64,000 bases of DNA, taken from Synechococcus sp. CBW1108 (lineage in GTDB: Bacteria > Cyanobacteriota > Cyanobacteriia > PCC-6307 > Cyanobiaceae). Every line of letters begins with the position of its first letter. Position 1 is the stretch's first letter. The DNA lies in assembly GCF_015840335.1 (NCBI RefSeq), contig NZ_CP060395.1:2021277-2085276 (forward strand). Direction: 5' to 3'. The notes beneath the pieces are model-generated. The model was not told the origin of the DNA and did no database searches. It saw nothing but the letters and a program-made list of their open reading frames with translations. The position numbers were made by a program, and so were the translations under genes. This document shows, piece by piece, positions 25,480 to 34,818 of the stretch.

Positions 25480-26550
25480 TCATGGGGCCTGGCGCCGGTA
25501 GCGGTAGTAGGCGGCGCAGGCCCCTTCGCTCGACACCATCGGAGCCCCCAGCGGCTGCTCCGGGGTGCAGGCCGAGCCAAAGGCCGGGCAGTCGGTGGGG
25601 ATGGCGCGACCCTGCAGGATCGGGCCGCTGATGCAGGGGGTCTCAGGCTGGGGCCCGCCCTGGGCCGGGGCCAGGCCAAAGCGCTCCAGGGCGTCGAAGC
25701 CCCGGTAGGCCGGGGCAAAACCAAACCCGCCGCCGGCGATGGTGCCCAGGCCCCGCCAGGGCCGATCCACCACCACAAACACCTCCTTCAGCAAGGCCTG
25801 GGCCGAACCGTTACCCCGCTCCCGCACCACCCGGCCGTAGGCGTTGGCGAGGGCCGGGGTACCGGCCTCGAGCAATTGCACCAGCTGCACCAGGCCCGCC
25901 ATCACATCGGCCGGCCCAAAGCCCGTCACCACCACCGGCACCCGCTGGCGTGCCACTAACTCGCTGAGCTCGGCGGTGCCCATCACCGCAGCCACGTGGC
26001 CGGCCGCCAGGAAGCCCTGCACCTGGTTGGCAGGATCCTGCAGCAGCGCCACCATCGCTGGCGCCACCCGCACATGGGCCAGCAGCACACTGAGATTGGC
26101 CAGCCCCAGCTGCCGCGCCTGGCGCAACAGCAGGGCCGTGGCCGGTGCCGTGGTTTCAAAACCCACCGCCAGGAACACCACCTGGCAAGCGGGCGAGCCC
26201 TGGGCCAGGGCGATGGCCTGCAGGGGCGAAGTGAGCAGGCGCACATCGCCGCCGGAGGCCCGCACGCCGAGCAGATCAGCGCCGGCGGCGCTGCCTGGCA
26301 CCCGCAGCATGTCGCCGTAGGAGCAGAGGATCACCTCCGGCCTGGCCGCCAACTCCAGGGCCCCATCGATGAGCTCAGCCGGTGTCACACACACCGGACA
26401 GCCGGGCCCATGGATCAGCCGCAGCCCTGGCGGCAGCAACTGGTCGAGCCCCCAGCGCAGGATGGCGTGGGTTTGCCCGCCACACACCTCCATCACCGTC
26501 CAGGGGCGGCTGGCGCTGGCAGCCAGCTCGGCTGACAGATCTGCGCTCAC
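25480..26550 (-). CDS. hypD: Hydrogenase maturation protein HypD
   Basis: HypD is the iron-sulfur scaffold on which Fe(CN)2CO is built with HypC. The 356-residue protein has the conserved motifs CGGQTHAI (Cys23), GPGCPVCVT (Cys51, Cys54), AVGFETTAPATA near 140, FLAAGHVAAVMG near 195, and the C-terminal cysteine cluster in CPAFGSACTPEQP that binds the 4Fe-4S cluster. Its start overlaps the stop of the DHOD-like gene by ATGA. Confidence 0.96.
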   Translation of the reverse strand: MSADLSAELAASASRPWTVMEVCGGQTHAILRWGLDQLLPPGLRLIHGPGCPVCVTPAELIDGALELAARPEVILCSYGDMLRVPGSAAGADLLGVRASGGDVRLLTSPLQAIALAQGSPACQVVFLAVGFETTAPATALLLRQARQLGLANLSVLLAHVRVAPAMVALLQDPANQVQGFLAAGHVAAVMGTAELSELVARQRVPVVVTGFGPADVMAGLVQLVQLLEAGTPALANAYGRVVRERGNGSAQALLKEVFVVVDRPWRGLGTIAGGGFGFAPAYRGFDALERFGLAPAQGGPQPETPCISGPILQGRAIPTDCPAFGSACTPEQPLGAPMVSSEGACAAYYRYRRQAP

Positions 26551-27578
26551 CAGGGGCCCGGCGCCTGGCGGGCATCGGCCGGGCGGTAACCCTGGATGGC
26601 GCGCATGTATTGGGCCCGCTCGTATTCGGCCGGATTGGGGCAGCGCTGCTGGCTCATACAGCCGATCAGCTCGGCCACGCTGGCCACCTCGTGCTCCATC
26701 AGCCAGATGGAGAGCTCCTGCTCCAGGCCCGCCAGGCGATCGGGGCCGTGGCGCAGCAATGCCCCCACCACCTGGGTCACCGCAGCCCCCGCCATCAACA
26801 GCCGCACCACGTCGGTGCCCCGGTGCACGCCGCCACTGGCGGCCAGATCCACCGGCTGGCGGCCGTGGAGTAGGGCGATCCAGCGCAGCGGCAGGCGCAG
26901 GTCGTGGGGGGTGGAAAGCAGCAGGTTGGGCCGCACCTCCATGGTCTCGATGTCGATATCGGGCTGGTAGAAGCGGTTGAACAGCACCAGCCCATCGGCG
27001 CCCGCCGCGGCCAGGCGCCGGGCCATGGCGCTGAGGTTGGTGAAGAAGGGGCTGAGCTTCACGGCCAGGGGAAGGCGCACCTCGGCGCGCACCTGGCGCA
27101 CGATCTCCTCCACCTCGGCTTCGATGGCTGCGCTGGAGAGCTCGGGGTCGGTGGGAATCGCATAGATGTTGAGCTCGAGGGCCGAGGCGCCCGCCGCCTC
27201 GATTCGCCGCGCCGACTCCACCCAGCGGCCCGGACTGGTGCCGTTGAGGCTGGCGATCACGGGCACCCCAAGGCAGCCGCTGGCCTGCTCGAGATGGCGC
27301 AGGTAGAGGTCTTCCCCGCCATGGAAGATCGATGGCTCCGGCACGTAGGTGAGCGCCTCGCCATAGCTATCGGCTCCGGCTGTGGCATGGCGGTGCAGAT
27401 CGAGCTGCTCCTGCTCGATCTGCTCCTCAAACAGCGAATGCAGCACGATCGCCGCCGCCCCGGCCCGCTCCAGGGCCTGCAGCTGGGCCAACTCCTCGCT
27501 GAGGGGCGCGGCCGCACCCACCACCAGGGGGCTGCGCAGGGCCAGGCCGAGGTAGGTGGTGGAGAGGTCGGGGATCAT
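26547..27578 (-). CDS. Dihydroorotate-dehydrogenase-like FMN protein
   Basis: The 343-residue TIM-barrel protein resembles dihydroorotate dehydrogenases: STTYLGLALRSPLVVGAA, VPVIASLNGTSPGRWVE, ASALELNIYAIP, LPLAVKLSPFFTNL, LVLFNRFYQPDID and the FMN-phosphate site SGGVHRGTDVVRLLMAGA. Key pyrimidine-pathway residues cannot be confirmed, and its place between nifJ and hypD argues for a redox role linked to fermentation rather than UMP synthesis; this is inference. ATG 27578 overlaps the nifJ stop by ATGA, which decides the start. Confidence 0.85.
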   Translation of the reverse strand: MIPDLSTTYLGLALRSPLVVGAAAPLSEELAQLQALERAGAAAIVLHSLFEEQIEQEQLDLHRHATAGADSYGEALTYVPEPSIFHGGEDLYLRHLEQASGCLGVPVIASLNGTSPGRWVESARRIEAAGASALELNIYAIPTDPELSSAAIEAEVEEIVRQVRAEVRLPLAVKLSPFFTNLSAMARRLAAAGADGLVLFNRFYQPDIDIETMEVRPNLLLSTPHDLRLPLRWIALLHGRQPVDLAASGGVHRGTDVVRLLMAGAAVTQVVGALLRHGPDRLAGLEQELSIWLMEHEVASVAELIGCMSQQRCPNPAEYERAQYMRAIQGYRPADARQAPGPW

Positions 27579-30500
27579 GGCTGGGATTGGGGGTGGGCGA
27601 GGGCGCGATAGGTGGCCCAGCGGCATTCGAGCTCTTTCTGGGCCTGGCGCACCAGGGCCTGGGCCCGCTCCGGCTGGCTGTAGCGCAGCATGCGGAAGCG
27701 GTTTTCCTGCTCCATCGCCTCCTTGAGCGAGCGCTTTGGCGCCGGGCTGTCGAGTTGCAGGGGAGTCTCGCCGCGCTCGGCCCGGCGCGGGTCGTAGCGG
27801 TAGAGCAGCCAGCGACCCGAATCCACCGCCAGCTTCTGGTGCGCCATGCCCTGGGCCATGTCGATGCCATGGGCGATGCAGTGGGAGTAGGCAAGGATCA
27901 GAGAAGGGCCCGGGTAGCTCTCGGCCTCCAAGAAGACGCGGATGGTGTGCTCATCGCGGGCCCCCATGGCCACGCTGGCCACATAGACGGTGCCGTAGGT
28001 CATCGCCATCAGGCCCAGGTCCTTTTTGGGGGCCGCCTTGCCCGCGGCGGCAAACTTGGCCACCGCACCGCGGGGGGTGCTCTTGGAGGCCTGGCCACCG
28101 GTGTTGGAGTACACCTCGGTGTCGAGCACCAGGGCATTCACATCGCGGCCACTGGCGAGCACGTGGTCGAGGCCACCGAAGCCGATGTCGTAGGCCCAGC
28201 CATCGCCGCCCACCAGCCAGACACTGGTTTTCACCAGGGCATCGGCTAGCTCCAGCAGCTGGCGGGCCTCGGGCTGCTCCAGGACGGCCAAACGCGCCTT
28301 GAGCTCAGCCACCCGCTGGCGCTGCTCGACGATGCCCGCTTCATCGCTCTGGTCGGCGTTGCGGATCGCCGCGGCCAGGGGGGGCGGGAGTTGTTCCGGC
28401 TGCAGCTGGCCTGCCAACCGCTCCAGCAGATCGAGCGCCATCTGGCGCTGCTGGTCGCGCGCCACCCGCATGCCATAGCCGAATTCGGCGTTGTCTTCAA
28501 ACAGGGAATTGCTCCAGGCCGGCCCGCGCCCCTCGCCATTGGCGCTCCAGGGGGTGGTGGGCAGGTTGCCGCCATAGATCGAGCTGCAACCGGTGGCGTT
28601 GGCGATCAGCATCCGATCGCCGAACAGCTGGGAGGCGAGCTTGAGGTAGGGCGTTTCACCGCAGCCGCCGCAGGCGCCGGAAAACTCAAACAACGGCTGC
28701 TGCAGCTGTTGCTGGCCGATCTTGTGCAGGTTGAGATCAGCCCGGGGCACCTCGCTCAGCTGCAGGAAGAAGTCCCAGTGGCCGCGGGCCTGCTCGCGCA
28801 ACGGCCGCTGCGGCGCCATGTTGATCGCCTTGCGCTTCGGCTCGCTGCGGTCGCGGGCGGGGCACACCTCCACGCACAGGGCGCAGCCGGTGCAGTCTTC
28901 GGCGGCCACCTGGATGGTGAAGGTTTGGCCGGCGAAGGCGGGGTCGCGGGCGGGGGCGGTGCGGAAGCCCTCGGGGGCTGCGGCGAAAACCTCCGGAGCG
29001 CCCACCTTGGCGCGGATCACCGCATGGGGGCACACCAGCACGCACTTGCCGCACTGCACGCACAGGTCCGTTTCCCACACCGGCACCTCGGCGGCGATGT
29101 TGCGCTTCTCCCAGCGGGCCGTGCCCACCGGCCAGGTGCCGTCGCAGGGCAGGGCGCTCACCGGCAGGGCGTCGCCGCGGCGCTCCAGCATCGGCCCGAT
29201 CACCTCGCGCACAAACTCCGGGGCCGCGGCGAGACGGTCTTCGGGCGCTGGCAGGCAGGCGGGCCCGTCGAGGCTCGACCAATCGAGGGGCACCAGGTGC
29301 TCGAGGCTGGCGTCGAGGGCCGCCAGATTCATCGCCACCACCGCCTCACCCTTGCGGCGGTAGCTGGTTTCGATCGAGTGGCGAATCCGGGCGAGGGCCT
29401 CCTGGCGTGGCAGCACGCCGCTGAGGGCAAAGAAGCAGGCCTGCATCACCGTGTTGATGTGGGGCCCCATGCCCGCCTGGCGCGCCACTTGGTAGGCATT
29501 GATCTGCTGCACCTGAATCCCCTTGCTGCGGATCTGAGCGCGCAGGGCTTCCGGCAGCCGCGCCCAGGTGTCTGCTGGCGCAAAGGGACTATTGAGCAGC
29601 AGCACCCCCCCTGGCTCGATGCCGGCCAGCAGATCGAAGCGCTCCACAAAATCCCACTGGTGGCAGGCCACAAACGTGGGCCGCTGGATCAGGTAAGTGG
29701 AGCGGATCGGCTGGGGCCCAAAGCGCAGGTGCGACACCGTGACCGAACCCGACTTCTTGGAGTCGTAAACGAAATAGCCCTGGGCACACAAATCGGTGCC
29801 CTCGCCAATGATCTTGATCGCCGCCTTGTTGGCCCCCACCGTGCCATCGGAGCCCAGGCCATAAAACACGGCCCGCACCTCAGCTGCGTCGGTATGGAAC
29901 CTGTTGTCGAGGGGCAGGGAGCGGTGGGTGAGGTCATCGTCGATGCCCACCGTGAAGTGGTTGAGCGGGCGGGGCTGGCCAGCTGCCAGCAGGGGCCGCA
30001 AATGGTCAAATACCGCCTTCACCATCGCCGGGGTGAACTCCTTCGACGACAGCCCGTAGCGGCCGCCCAGCACCGCCGGCAGCGCAGTGGCGCCATGCAC
30101 CGCCGCCCACTCCTCGGCCAGGGCTGCCACCACATCTAGGTAGAGGGGTTCGCCGGGGGCGCCGGGCTCCTTGCAGCGATCGAGCACGGCAATCGCCTGG
30201 ATGGTGGCCGGCAGGGCCTCCACCAGCAGCCGGGCCGCAAAGGGCCGAAACAGGCGCACCTTCAGCACCCCCACCCGCTCGCCGGCGGCCTGTAGCGCCT
30301 CAGCCGTTTCCACGGCGGTTTCGCAGCCGGAACCCATCAGCACCAGCACCCGCTCGGCAGCGGCGGGGCCGACGTAGTCGTAGGGGCGGTAGGGGCGACC
30401 GCTGAGCTCGCCAAAGCGCGCCATCGCCTCGATCAGATGGTCCGGGGCCGCGTCGTAGAAGCGATTTACCGATTCGCGCGCCTGGAAGTAGACGTCGGGG

Positions 30501-31177
30501 TTTTGGCTGGTGCCGCGGATCACCGGCCGATTGGGGCTGAGGGCGCGGGCGCGGTGGGCGCTGATCTCCGCCGCGGGCATCAGCTCGAGCAGCTGGCTGT
30601 CGCTGATCGGCTCAATCTTCTGGATCTCGTGGGAGGTGCGAAAGCCATCGAACACATGCAGGAACGGCAGCCGGCTGAGCAGGCTGAGCCGGGCAGCAAT
30701 GGCGGCAAAGTCGCCGGCCTCCTGCACCGACGCCGAGCAGAGAATCCCGCAACCGCTGCCGCGGGTGGCCATCACATCGCTGTGGTCACCAAAGATCGAC
30801 AGGCCCTGGGCCGCCAGCGAGCGGGCCGCCACGTGCAGCACCGCCGGGGTGAGCTCCCCCGCCAGCTTGTAGAGGTTGGGGATCATCAACAGCAGCCCCT
30901 GGCTGGCCGTGAAGGTGGTGGTGAGCGCCCCGGCCTGCAGGGCGCCATGCACCGTGCCAGCAGCACCCGCTTCGCTCTGCAGCTCCACCACCGCCGGCAC
31001 GCTGCCCCAGAGGTTGGGCCGCCCTTCCGCCGCCCAGGCATCAGCCAACTCACCCATCGGCGAGGCCGGCGTGATCGGGTAGATGGCGATCACCTCATTG
31101 AGGCGGTAGGCCACCCGAGCCACGGCCTCGTTGCCGTCAATCGTGTTCTTGGTGGTAGTGAGCTGGGGGCTGCTCAT
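27575..31177 (-). CDS. nifJ: Pyruvate:ferredoxin (flavodoxin) oxidoreductase
   Basis: The 1200-residue enzyme oxidises pyruvate with CoA to acetyl-CoA and CO2 and reduces ferredoxin or flavodoxin. All domains are present: N-terminal IDGNEAVARVAYRLNEV with YPITPASPMGE, the gamma domain YGLGSDGTVGANKAAIKIIG near 430, two 4Fe-4S motifs (CVQCGKCVLVCP near 705, CTGCALCVEVCP near 765), and the C-terminal thiamine-diphosphate domain (GGDGWAYDIGFGG near 990, VYSNTGGQASKSTP). The gene overlaps hypC and the DHOD-like gene by 4 bases each, so it is translated with the hydrogenase maturation genes. Reduced ferredoxin/flavodoxin is a known donor to cyanobacterial Hox enzymes. Confidence 0.97.
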   Translation of the reverse strand: MSSPQLTTTKNTIDGNEAVARVAYRLNEVIAIYPITPASPMGELADAWAAEGRPNLWGSVPAVVELQSEAGAAGTVHGALQAGALTTTFTASQGLLLMIPNLYKLAGELTPAVLHVAARSLAAQGLSIFGDHSDVMATRGSGCGILCSASVQEAGDFAAIAARLSLLSRLPFLHVFDGFRTSHEIQKIEPISDSQLLELMPAAEISAHRARALSPNRPVIRGTSQNPDVYFQARESVNRFYDAAPDHLIEAMARFGELSGRPYRPYDYVGPAAAERVLVLMGSGCETAVETAEALQAAGERVGVLKVRLFRPFAARLLVEALPATIQAIAVLDRCKEPGAPGEPLYLDVVAALAEEWAAVHGATALPAVLGGRYGLSSKEFTPAMVKAVFDHLRPLLAAGQPRPLNHFTVGIDDDLTHRSLPLDNRFHTDAAEVRAVFYGLGSDGTVGANKAAIKIIGEGTDLCAQGYFVYDSKKSGSVTVSHLRFGPQPIRSTYLIQRPTFVACHQWDFVERFDLLAGIEPGGVLLLNSPFAPADTWARLPEALRAQIRSKGIQVQQINAYQVARQAGMGPHINTVMQACFFALSGVLPRQEALARIRHSIETSYRRKGEAVVAMNLAALDASLEHLVPLDWSSLDGPACLPAPEDRLAAAPEFVREVIGPMLERRGDALPVSALPCDGTWPVGTARWEKRNIAAEVPVWETDLCVQCGKCVLVCPHAVIRAKVGAPEVFAAAPEGFRTAPARDPAFAGQTFTIQVAAEDCTGCALCVEVCPARDRSEPKRKAINMAPQRPLREQARGHWDFFLQLSEVPRADLNLHKIGQQQLQQPLFEFSGACGGCGETPYLKLASQLFGDRMLIANATGCSSIYGGNLPTTPWSANGEGRGPAWSNSLFEDNAEFGYGMRVARDQQRQMALDLLERLAGQLQPEQLPPPLAAAIRNADQSDEAGIVEQRQRVAELKARLAVLEQPEARQLLELADALVKTSVWLVGGDGWAYDIGFGGLDHVLASGRDVNALVLDTEVYSNTGGQASKSTPRGAVAKFAAAGKAAPKKDLGLMAMTYGTVYVASVAMGARDEHTIRVFLEAESYPGPSLILAYSHCIAHGIDMAQGMAHQKLAVDSGRWLLYRYDPRRAERGETPLQLDSPAPKRSLKEAMEQENRFRMLRYSQPERAQALVRQAQKELECRWATYRALAHPQSQP

Positions 31178-31401
31178 GGCTCCTCGGCGGGATCGTCATC
31201 GAGCACGACGCTCAGGGCCATCCCCACATGCACCAGTACCCGATCGCCCACCGCCGCCTCCGGCAAACAGGCCAGGCTCACAACCTGGCGCACGCCACCG
31301 AAATCCACCTCGGCCTGGCGCCAAAGGGCCCCATCGCCGGCGCCTGCCTCTGGGGCCGAGTCAGTGATCACCAGGATCACCCCAGGGGTCGCCAGGCACA
31401 T
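31174..31401 (-). CDS. hypC: Hydrogenase maturation chaperone HypC
   Basis: The 75-residue protein starts MCLATPG, whose N-terminal cysteine (after Met removal) carries the iron centre between HypD and HoxH. The small beta-barrel (VDFGGVRQVVSLACLPEA, GDRVLVHVGMALSVVLDD) is standard. The ATG shares its base with the hypF stop (TGATG) and its stop overlaps nifJ by 4 bases. Confidence 0.96.
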   Translation of the reverse strand: MCLATPGVILVITDSAPEAGAGDGALWRQAEVDFGGVRQVVSLACLPEAAVGDRVLVHVGMALSVVLDDDPAEEP

Positions 31402-33761
31402 CAGCAGACCGCCGCGCTTTCCTTCGTTATAGGCTGATCAACCAGAGCTGCCCAAAGCTGGCCTAGGGCCAAGCCGCCGTCGTTGCTGGGCAGCTGCTCG
31501 GCCCAGCGGGGCACCAAGCCCGCCGCGCGCAGGGCAGCGGCGCTGCTCTCCAGCAGCAAGCGGTTCTGGAAGCAGCCACCGGCTAGCAGCACGGTGGTGG
31601 CACCAAGGCGCCCAGCCGCCTGAGCTGCCGCACTGGCCAAGCCGGCCGCCAGGGAAGCGTGGAAGCAGGCAGCGCTCTCCTGCGGCGCCACCCCAGCCAC
31701 GCCCGCGTTCAACAAGCTCTGCAACAGGGGCTGCCAATCGAGCCAGCCAAGCTCCAGCCCAGCAGCCGGCAGCAGCGGCATGGGCTGGGGCAGGGACAGT
31801 GGCAGCGGCAGGGGGGCCTGCAGAGCTAGGCCCTCCAGCAGCAGACCCGCCTCCCCCTCGAAGCTGCTGCGCTGGCAAAGATCCAGCAGGGAGGCCGCCG
31901 CATCAAACAGGCGGCCAGTGCTGGAGCAAAGCGGGCTATGGCAGCCGCTGGCGATGGCCTGCAGCAGCAGCTGCCAGTCGCCGGGGCTGAAAGCAGCCCG
32001 GCAGGCAGCGGCCCCGGGATGGCCCAGGGCCTCCGGGCCGGCCGCGGCGAGCAGCCCCAGGGCGGCGCGGCGGGGTTCGGCCATGGCCCGCTCGCCGCCG
32101 GGCAGGGGAAAGGGGCGCAGGCAGGCCCAGCGCTCAGCCCCGCTGGCCGTGAGCCAGAGCAGCTCGCCGCCCCAGAGCCGGTGGCCGCTCGCCCCGACCG
32201 GCTCGCCATAGCCGAGGCCGTCGCAGGCCCACACCAGCAGGGGCAGCGGCAGGCCGTGCTCGGCCGCCACCGCCAGGCCGTGGGCGCGGTGGTGCTGCAC
32301 CAGCTGCAACGGCAGCCCCAGCCGCCGGGCCGCCGCCGCGGCCAGCTGGTGGCTGGCGTAGCCGGGATGGCCATCGCAGGCCAGGGCAGCGAGCCCGGGG
32401 CCAGGTCGCGCCAGCAGCTGCTCGAGCCCCTCGCCCAGCAGCTGCTGGGGCAAGGGCCCAGCCAGATCACCCAGCAGCGGCGCCAGCCAAACGCGGCCGC
32501 CGCGGGCCAGGGCCGGCGCACTTTTGAGATCACCGCCAAGGGCCAGGGCGTTGCCGGGCGGGGCCTGCAGAGCCAGGGCCTGGGGGGCATAGCCGCGGGC
32601 CCGGCGCAGCAGCACCGGCCGCCCTTCGATCAACTGCAGCACCGAGTCGTCGAGGCGGCGGGCGATCGGGCGGTTGTGCAGCAGGAAGCCATCGGCGATG
32701 CCGGCGAGGCGATCGAGGGCCTCGGCCGGATCGAGGCAGAGGGGCTCGCCGCTGCGGTTGCCGCTGGTGGCCACCAGGGGGCGGCCAAAACCCACCGCCA
32801 GCAGCTGGTGCAATGGCGAAGCCGGCAACATCACCCCCAAAGCGGCGCTGCCGGGGGCCACCCCGTCGAAGGGTTGGCGCTGGCCTGGCCGGAGCCGCAG
32901 CAGCACGATCGGCGCGGCCGGGCGCTGCAGCTGGAGCCTTTCAGGCTCCGATAGCTCCACCAGGGGAGCGATGGCCTCCAGATCGGCCACCAGCAGGGCC
33001 AGGGGTTTGGCCGGGCGCTGCTTGCGCCTGCGCAGCCGGGCCACCGCCGCGCCGTTGCTGGCAGCCACCAGCAGCTGGAAGCCGCCCACCCCCTGCAGGG
33101 CCAGAATCCCGCCCGCCGCCAGCAGGGCGAGGGCTGCCGCCAGGGGATCCCCGCAGCCGGGGCTAGGCCCCTGCCACTGCAACTGGGGCCCACAGGCGGG
33201 GCAGCCGATCGTTTCGGCGTGGAAGCGGCGATCGCCTGGGTCGTCAAACTCCTGCTGGCAGGCAGGGCAGAGCGGAAAGTCGGCCAGGGTGGTGTGGGCG
33301 CGGGCGTAGGGCTCGGCGCTGGCGATTGAGTAGCGCGGCCCGCAGCGGCTGCAGCTGATGAAGGGGTAGCCGTAACGGCGGTTGCCAGGGTGGTGGAGTT
33401 CGGCCAGACAGGTGGGGCAGGGGGCCAGATCGGCGGCGAGGGCCGGGGCGATCAGGCCGGCGCCCAGGGGTTGGGCGGTGGCGGCGGCGATGCGCAGGCC
33501 AGGCGGCGCCGGAACGAGGGGCGGGAGCCACTCGGGCGCCAGTGGCTCAAGAGCGCCGGGGGGCTGCAACGCCTCGGGCAACCGCCGCACCAGCAGCTCC
33601 AGCGAGCGGCGCTCCCCCTGCAACTCCAGCCTTACGGCGCCAGCGACGTTTTCCACCTCGCCCACCAGCTGCAGCTCGGTTGCCAGGCGGTGCACCAGGG
33701 GCCGAAAACCCACCCCCTGCACTACGCCACGGCACCAGAGGCGCAGCCGGGCCGCGCTCAT
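31401..33761 (-). CDS. hypF: Carbamoyltransferase HypF
   Basis: HypF makes carbamoyl-adenylate from carbamoyl phosphate and passes the carbamoyl group to HypE. The 786 residues show an N-terminal acylphosphatase domain (CRGVVQGVGFRPLVHRLA), two zinc fingers (CPTC ... CSRCG near 113-140 and CPAC ... CPACG near 163-190), a YrdC-like domain near 200-385 (RKQRPAKPLALLV, VATSGNRSGEPL) and a Kae1-like C-terminal domain (VQHHRAHGLAVAAEHG, AGGCFQNRLLLES). It overlaps hypB by 4 bases and hypC by 1. Complete. Confidence 0.96.
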   Translation of the reverse strand: MSAARLRLWCRGVVQGVGFRPLVHRLATELQLVGEVENVAGAVRLELQGERRSLELLVRRLPEALQPPGALEPLAPEWLPPLVPAPPGLRIAAATAQPLGAGLIAPALAADLAPCPTCLAELHHPGNRRYGYPFISCSRCGPRYSIASAEPYARAHTTLADFPLCPACQQEFDDPGDRRFHAETIGCPACGPQLQWQGPSPGCGDPLAAALALLAAGGILALQGVGGFQLLVAASNGAAVARLRRRKQRPAKPLALLVADLEAIAPLVELSEPERLQLQRPAAPIVLLRLRPGQRQPFDGVAPGSAALGVMLPASPLHQLLAVGFGRPLVATSGNRSGEPLCLDPAEALDRLAGIADGFLLHNRPIARRLDDSVLQLIEGRPVLLRRARGYAPQALALQAPPGNALALGGDLKSAPALARGGRVWLAPLLGDLAGPLPQQLLGEGLEQLLARPGPGLAALACDGHPGYASHQLAAAAARRLGLPLQLVQHHRAHGLAVAAEHGLPLPLLVWACDGLGYGEPVGASGHRLWGGELLWLTASGAERWACLRPFPLPGGERAMAEPRRAALGLLAAAGPEALGHPGAAACRAAFSPGDWQLLLQAIASGCHSPLCSSTGRLFDAAASLLDLCQRSSFEGEAGLLLEGLALQAPLPLPLSLPQPMPLLPAAGLELGWLDWQPLLQSLLNAGVAGVAPQESAACFHASLAAGLASAAAQAAGRLGATTVLLAGGCFQNRLLLESSAAALRAAGLVPRWAEQLPSNDGGLALGQLWAALVDQPITKESAAVC

Positions 33762-34477
33762 CGCGCCAGGGCGTTGATCAGGGCGTCGAGGCCGGCGCCG
33801 CTGCGGGCCGAGGTTTCCAGCACGCGGGCGTGGGGGGCGACCCGGGCGATGGCGGCGTGGGCGGCGGCGCGATCGAAGCCCACCGCTGCGGCCAGGTCGA
33901 TCTTGGTGATCAGCACCAGATCGGCGCCGTGGAAGATCGGCGCGTATTTGAGCGGCTTGTCTTCGCCTTCGGTGGTGGAGAGCAGCACAACCCGCAGGCT
34001 CTCGCCCAGGTCATAGGCGCCAGGGCACACCAGGTTGCCCACGTTCTCGATCACCAGCAGCTCGAGCTGCTCAAGGCTGATGCCCTGGTGGTGGAGGCGA
34101 TGCAGGCCCTCCGCCACCATCGGCGCCTCCAGGTGGCAAGCCTGGCCGGTGGTGATCTGCACCGCCGTAAGCCCGGCCGCCTGCAGGCGGCGGGCGTCGT
34201 TGTCGGTGGCCAGATCGCCAACGATCACCGCCAGGCGCGGCGCCACGCCCGCGGCGCTGGCCAGGCGCTGGGCCAGGGCTTCGAGCAGGGCGGTTTTACC
34301 CGAGCCAGGCGAGGAGAGCAGGTTCACCACCGTGACGCCTGCAGTTTCGAAGCGCTGACGCAGGCCGGCCGCCTGGGCATCGTTGCGCTGCAGCAGGGTC
34401 GTGTGCAGGGGCAGCTGGCGGGTTGGTTCTGGCAGCGGCTCAGGCGCCGGCTGTCCGCAGGAGCAGTCGCGGCACAT
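33758..34477 (-). CDS. hypB: Hydrogenase nickel-incorporation GTPase HypB
   Basis: HypB delivers nickel to the large subunit with HypA. The 239-residue protein has an N-terminal MCRDCSCG metal motif, P-loop SSPGSGKT (residues 55-62), ENVGNLVCPGAYDLGE, the metal-sensing G-domain stretch TTEGEDKPLKYAPIF and TKID for guanine. It lacks a His-rich nickel-storage stretch. It begins the hypB-F-C-nifJ-DHOD-D-E run; hypA is separated from it by a TA pair. Confidence 0.96.
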   Translation of the reverse strand: MCRDCSCGQPAPEPLPEPTRQLPLHTTLLQRNDAQAAGLRQRFETAGVTVVNLLSSPGSGKTALLEALAQRLASAAGVAPRLAVIVGDLATDNDARRLQAAGLTAVQITTGQACHLEAPMVAEGLHRLHHQGISLEQLELLVIENVGNLVCPGAYDLGESLRVVLLSTTEGEDKPLKYAPIFHGADLVLITKIDLAAAVGFDRAAAHAAIARVAPHARVLETSARSGAGLDALINALAR

Positions 34478-34586
34478 GGGGACACGGGGCTGGGGCCATC
34501 TCCAGGCTAGAAGCGCAGAGCGGTGCAGGCAGCGGCATCATTTGATGATCAAAATGCCTGAACGTGTTGCCCTGAAAGGTTCCCCG

Positions 34587-34800
34587 ATGCGCACCACCTT
34601 CATGCAGCTCAAACAAGCCCTGCAGGCCCTGGTGCAACGGGAAAATGCCATGCGCCTCGCCGCCCTCGGCGGCAGTGAGCCCAGCCTGGAGCCGATTCCC
34701 CGGCGGAGGAGCACCCTTTGATCCTCATCGACACCTCCGGGTAGGTGATCGGCGAACTCGCCTGCAGCAAATGCCCCTCTAGACCCATGGCCGAGGCCTG
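34587..34800 (+). pseudogene. vapBC remnant
   Basis: MRTTFMQLKQALQALVQREN followed by AALGGSEPSLEPIPRRRSTL looks like a VapB antitoxin (MRTT ... ALVQRE ... RRLAALGG) with about 20 residues missing from its RHH part. Right after, LILIDTSG (from 34720) is the start of a PIN toxin, cut by a stop; VIGELACS (34746-34769) is a later PIN segment. Both genes therefore carry internal deletions. The unit is on the plus strand, opposite the intact vapBC pair beside it. Confidence 0.55.
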
Positions 34801-34818
34801 GCGGAGATGGCGGCGGCT

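Noticed and set aside
25480-33761. Long open frames on the plus strand opposite hypD, nifJ and hypF
   Set aside because: They are antisense shadows of high-GC coding sequence with no recognisable domains, while the minus-strand frames carry complete, well-known proteins.
31174-34477. Overlapping starts in the hyp genes as annotation artefacts
   Set aside because: Each start gives the exact family N-terminus (MCLATPG for HypC, MCRDCSCG for HypB), so the overlaps are real.
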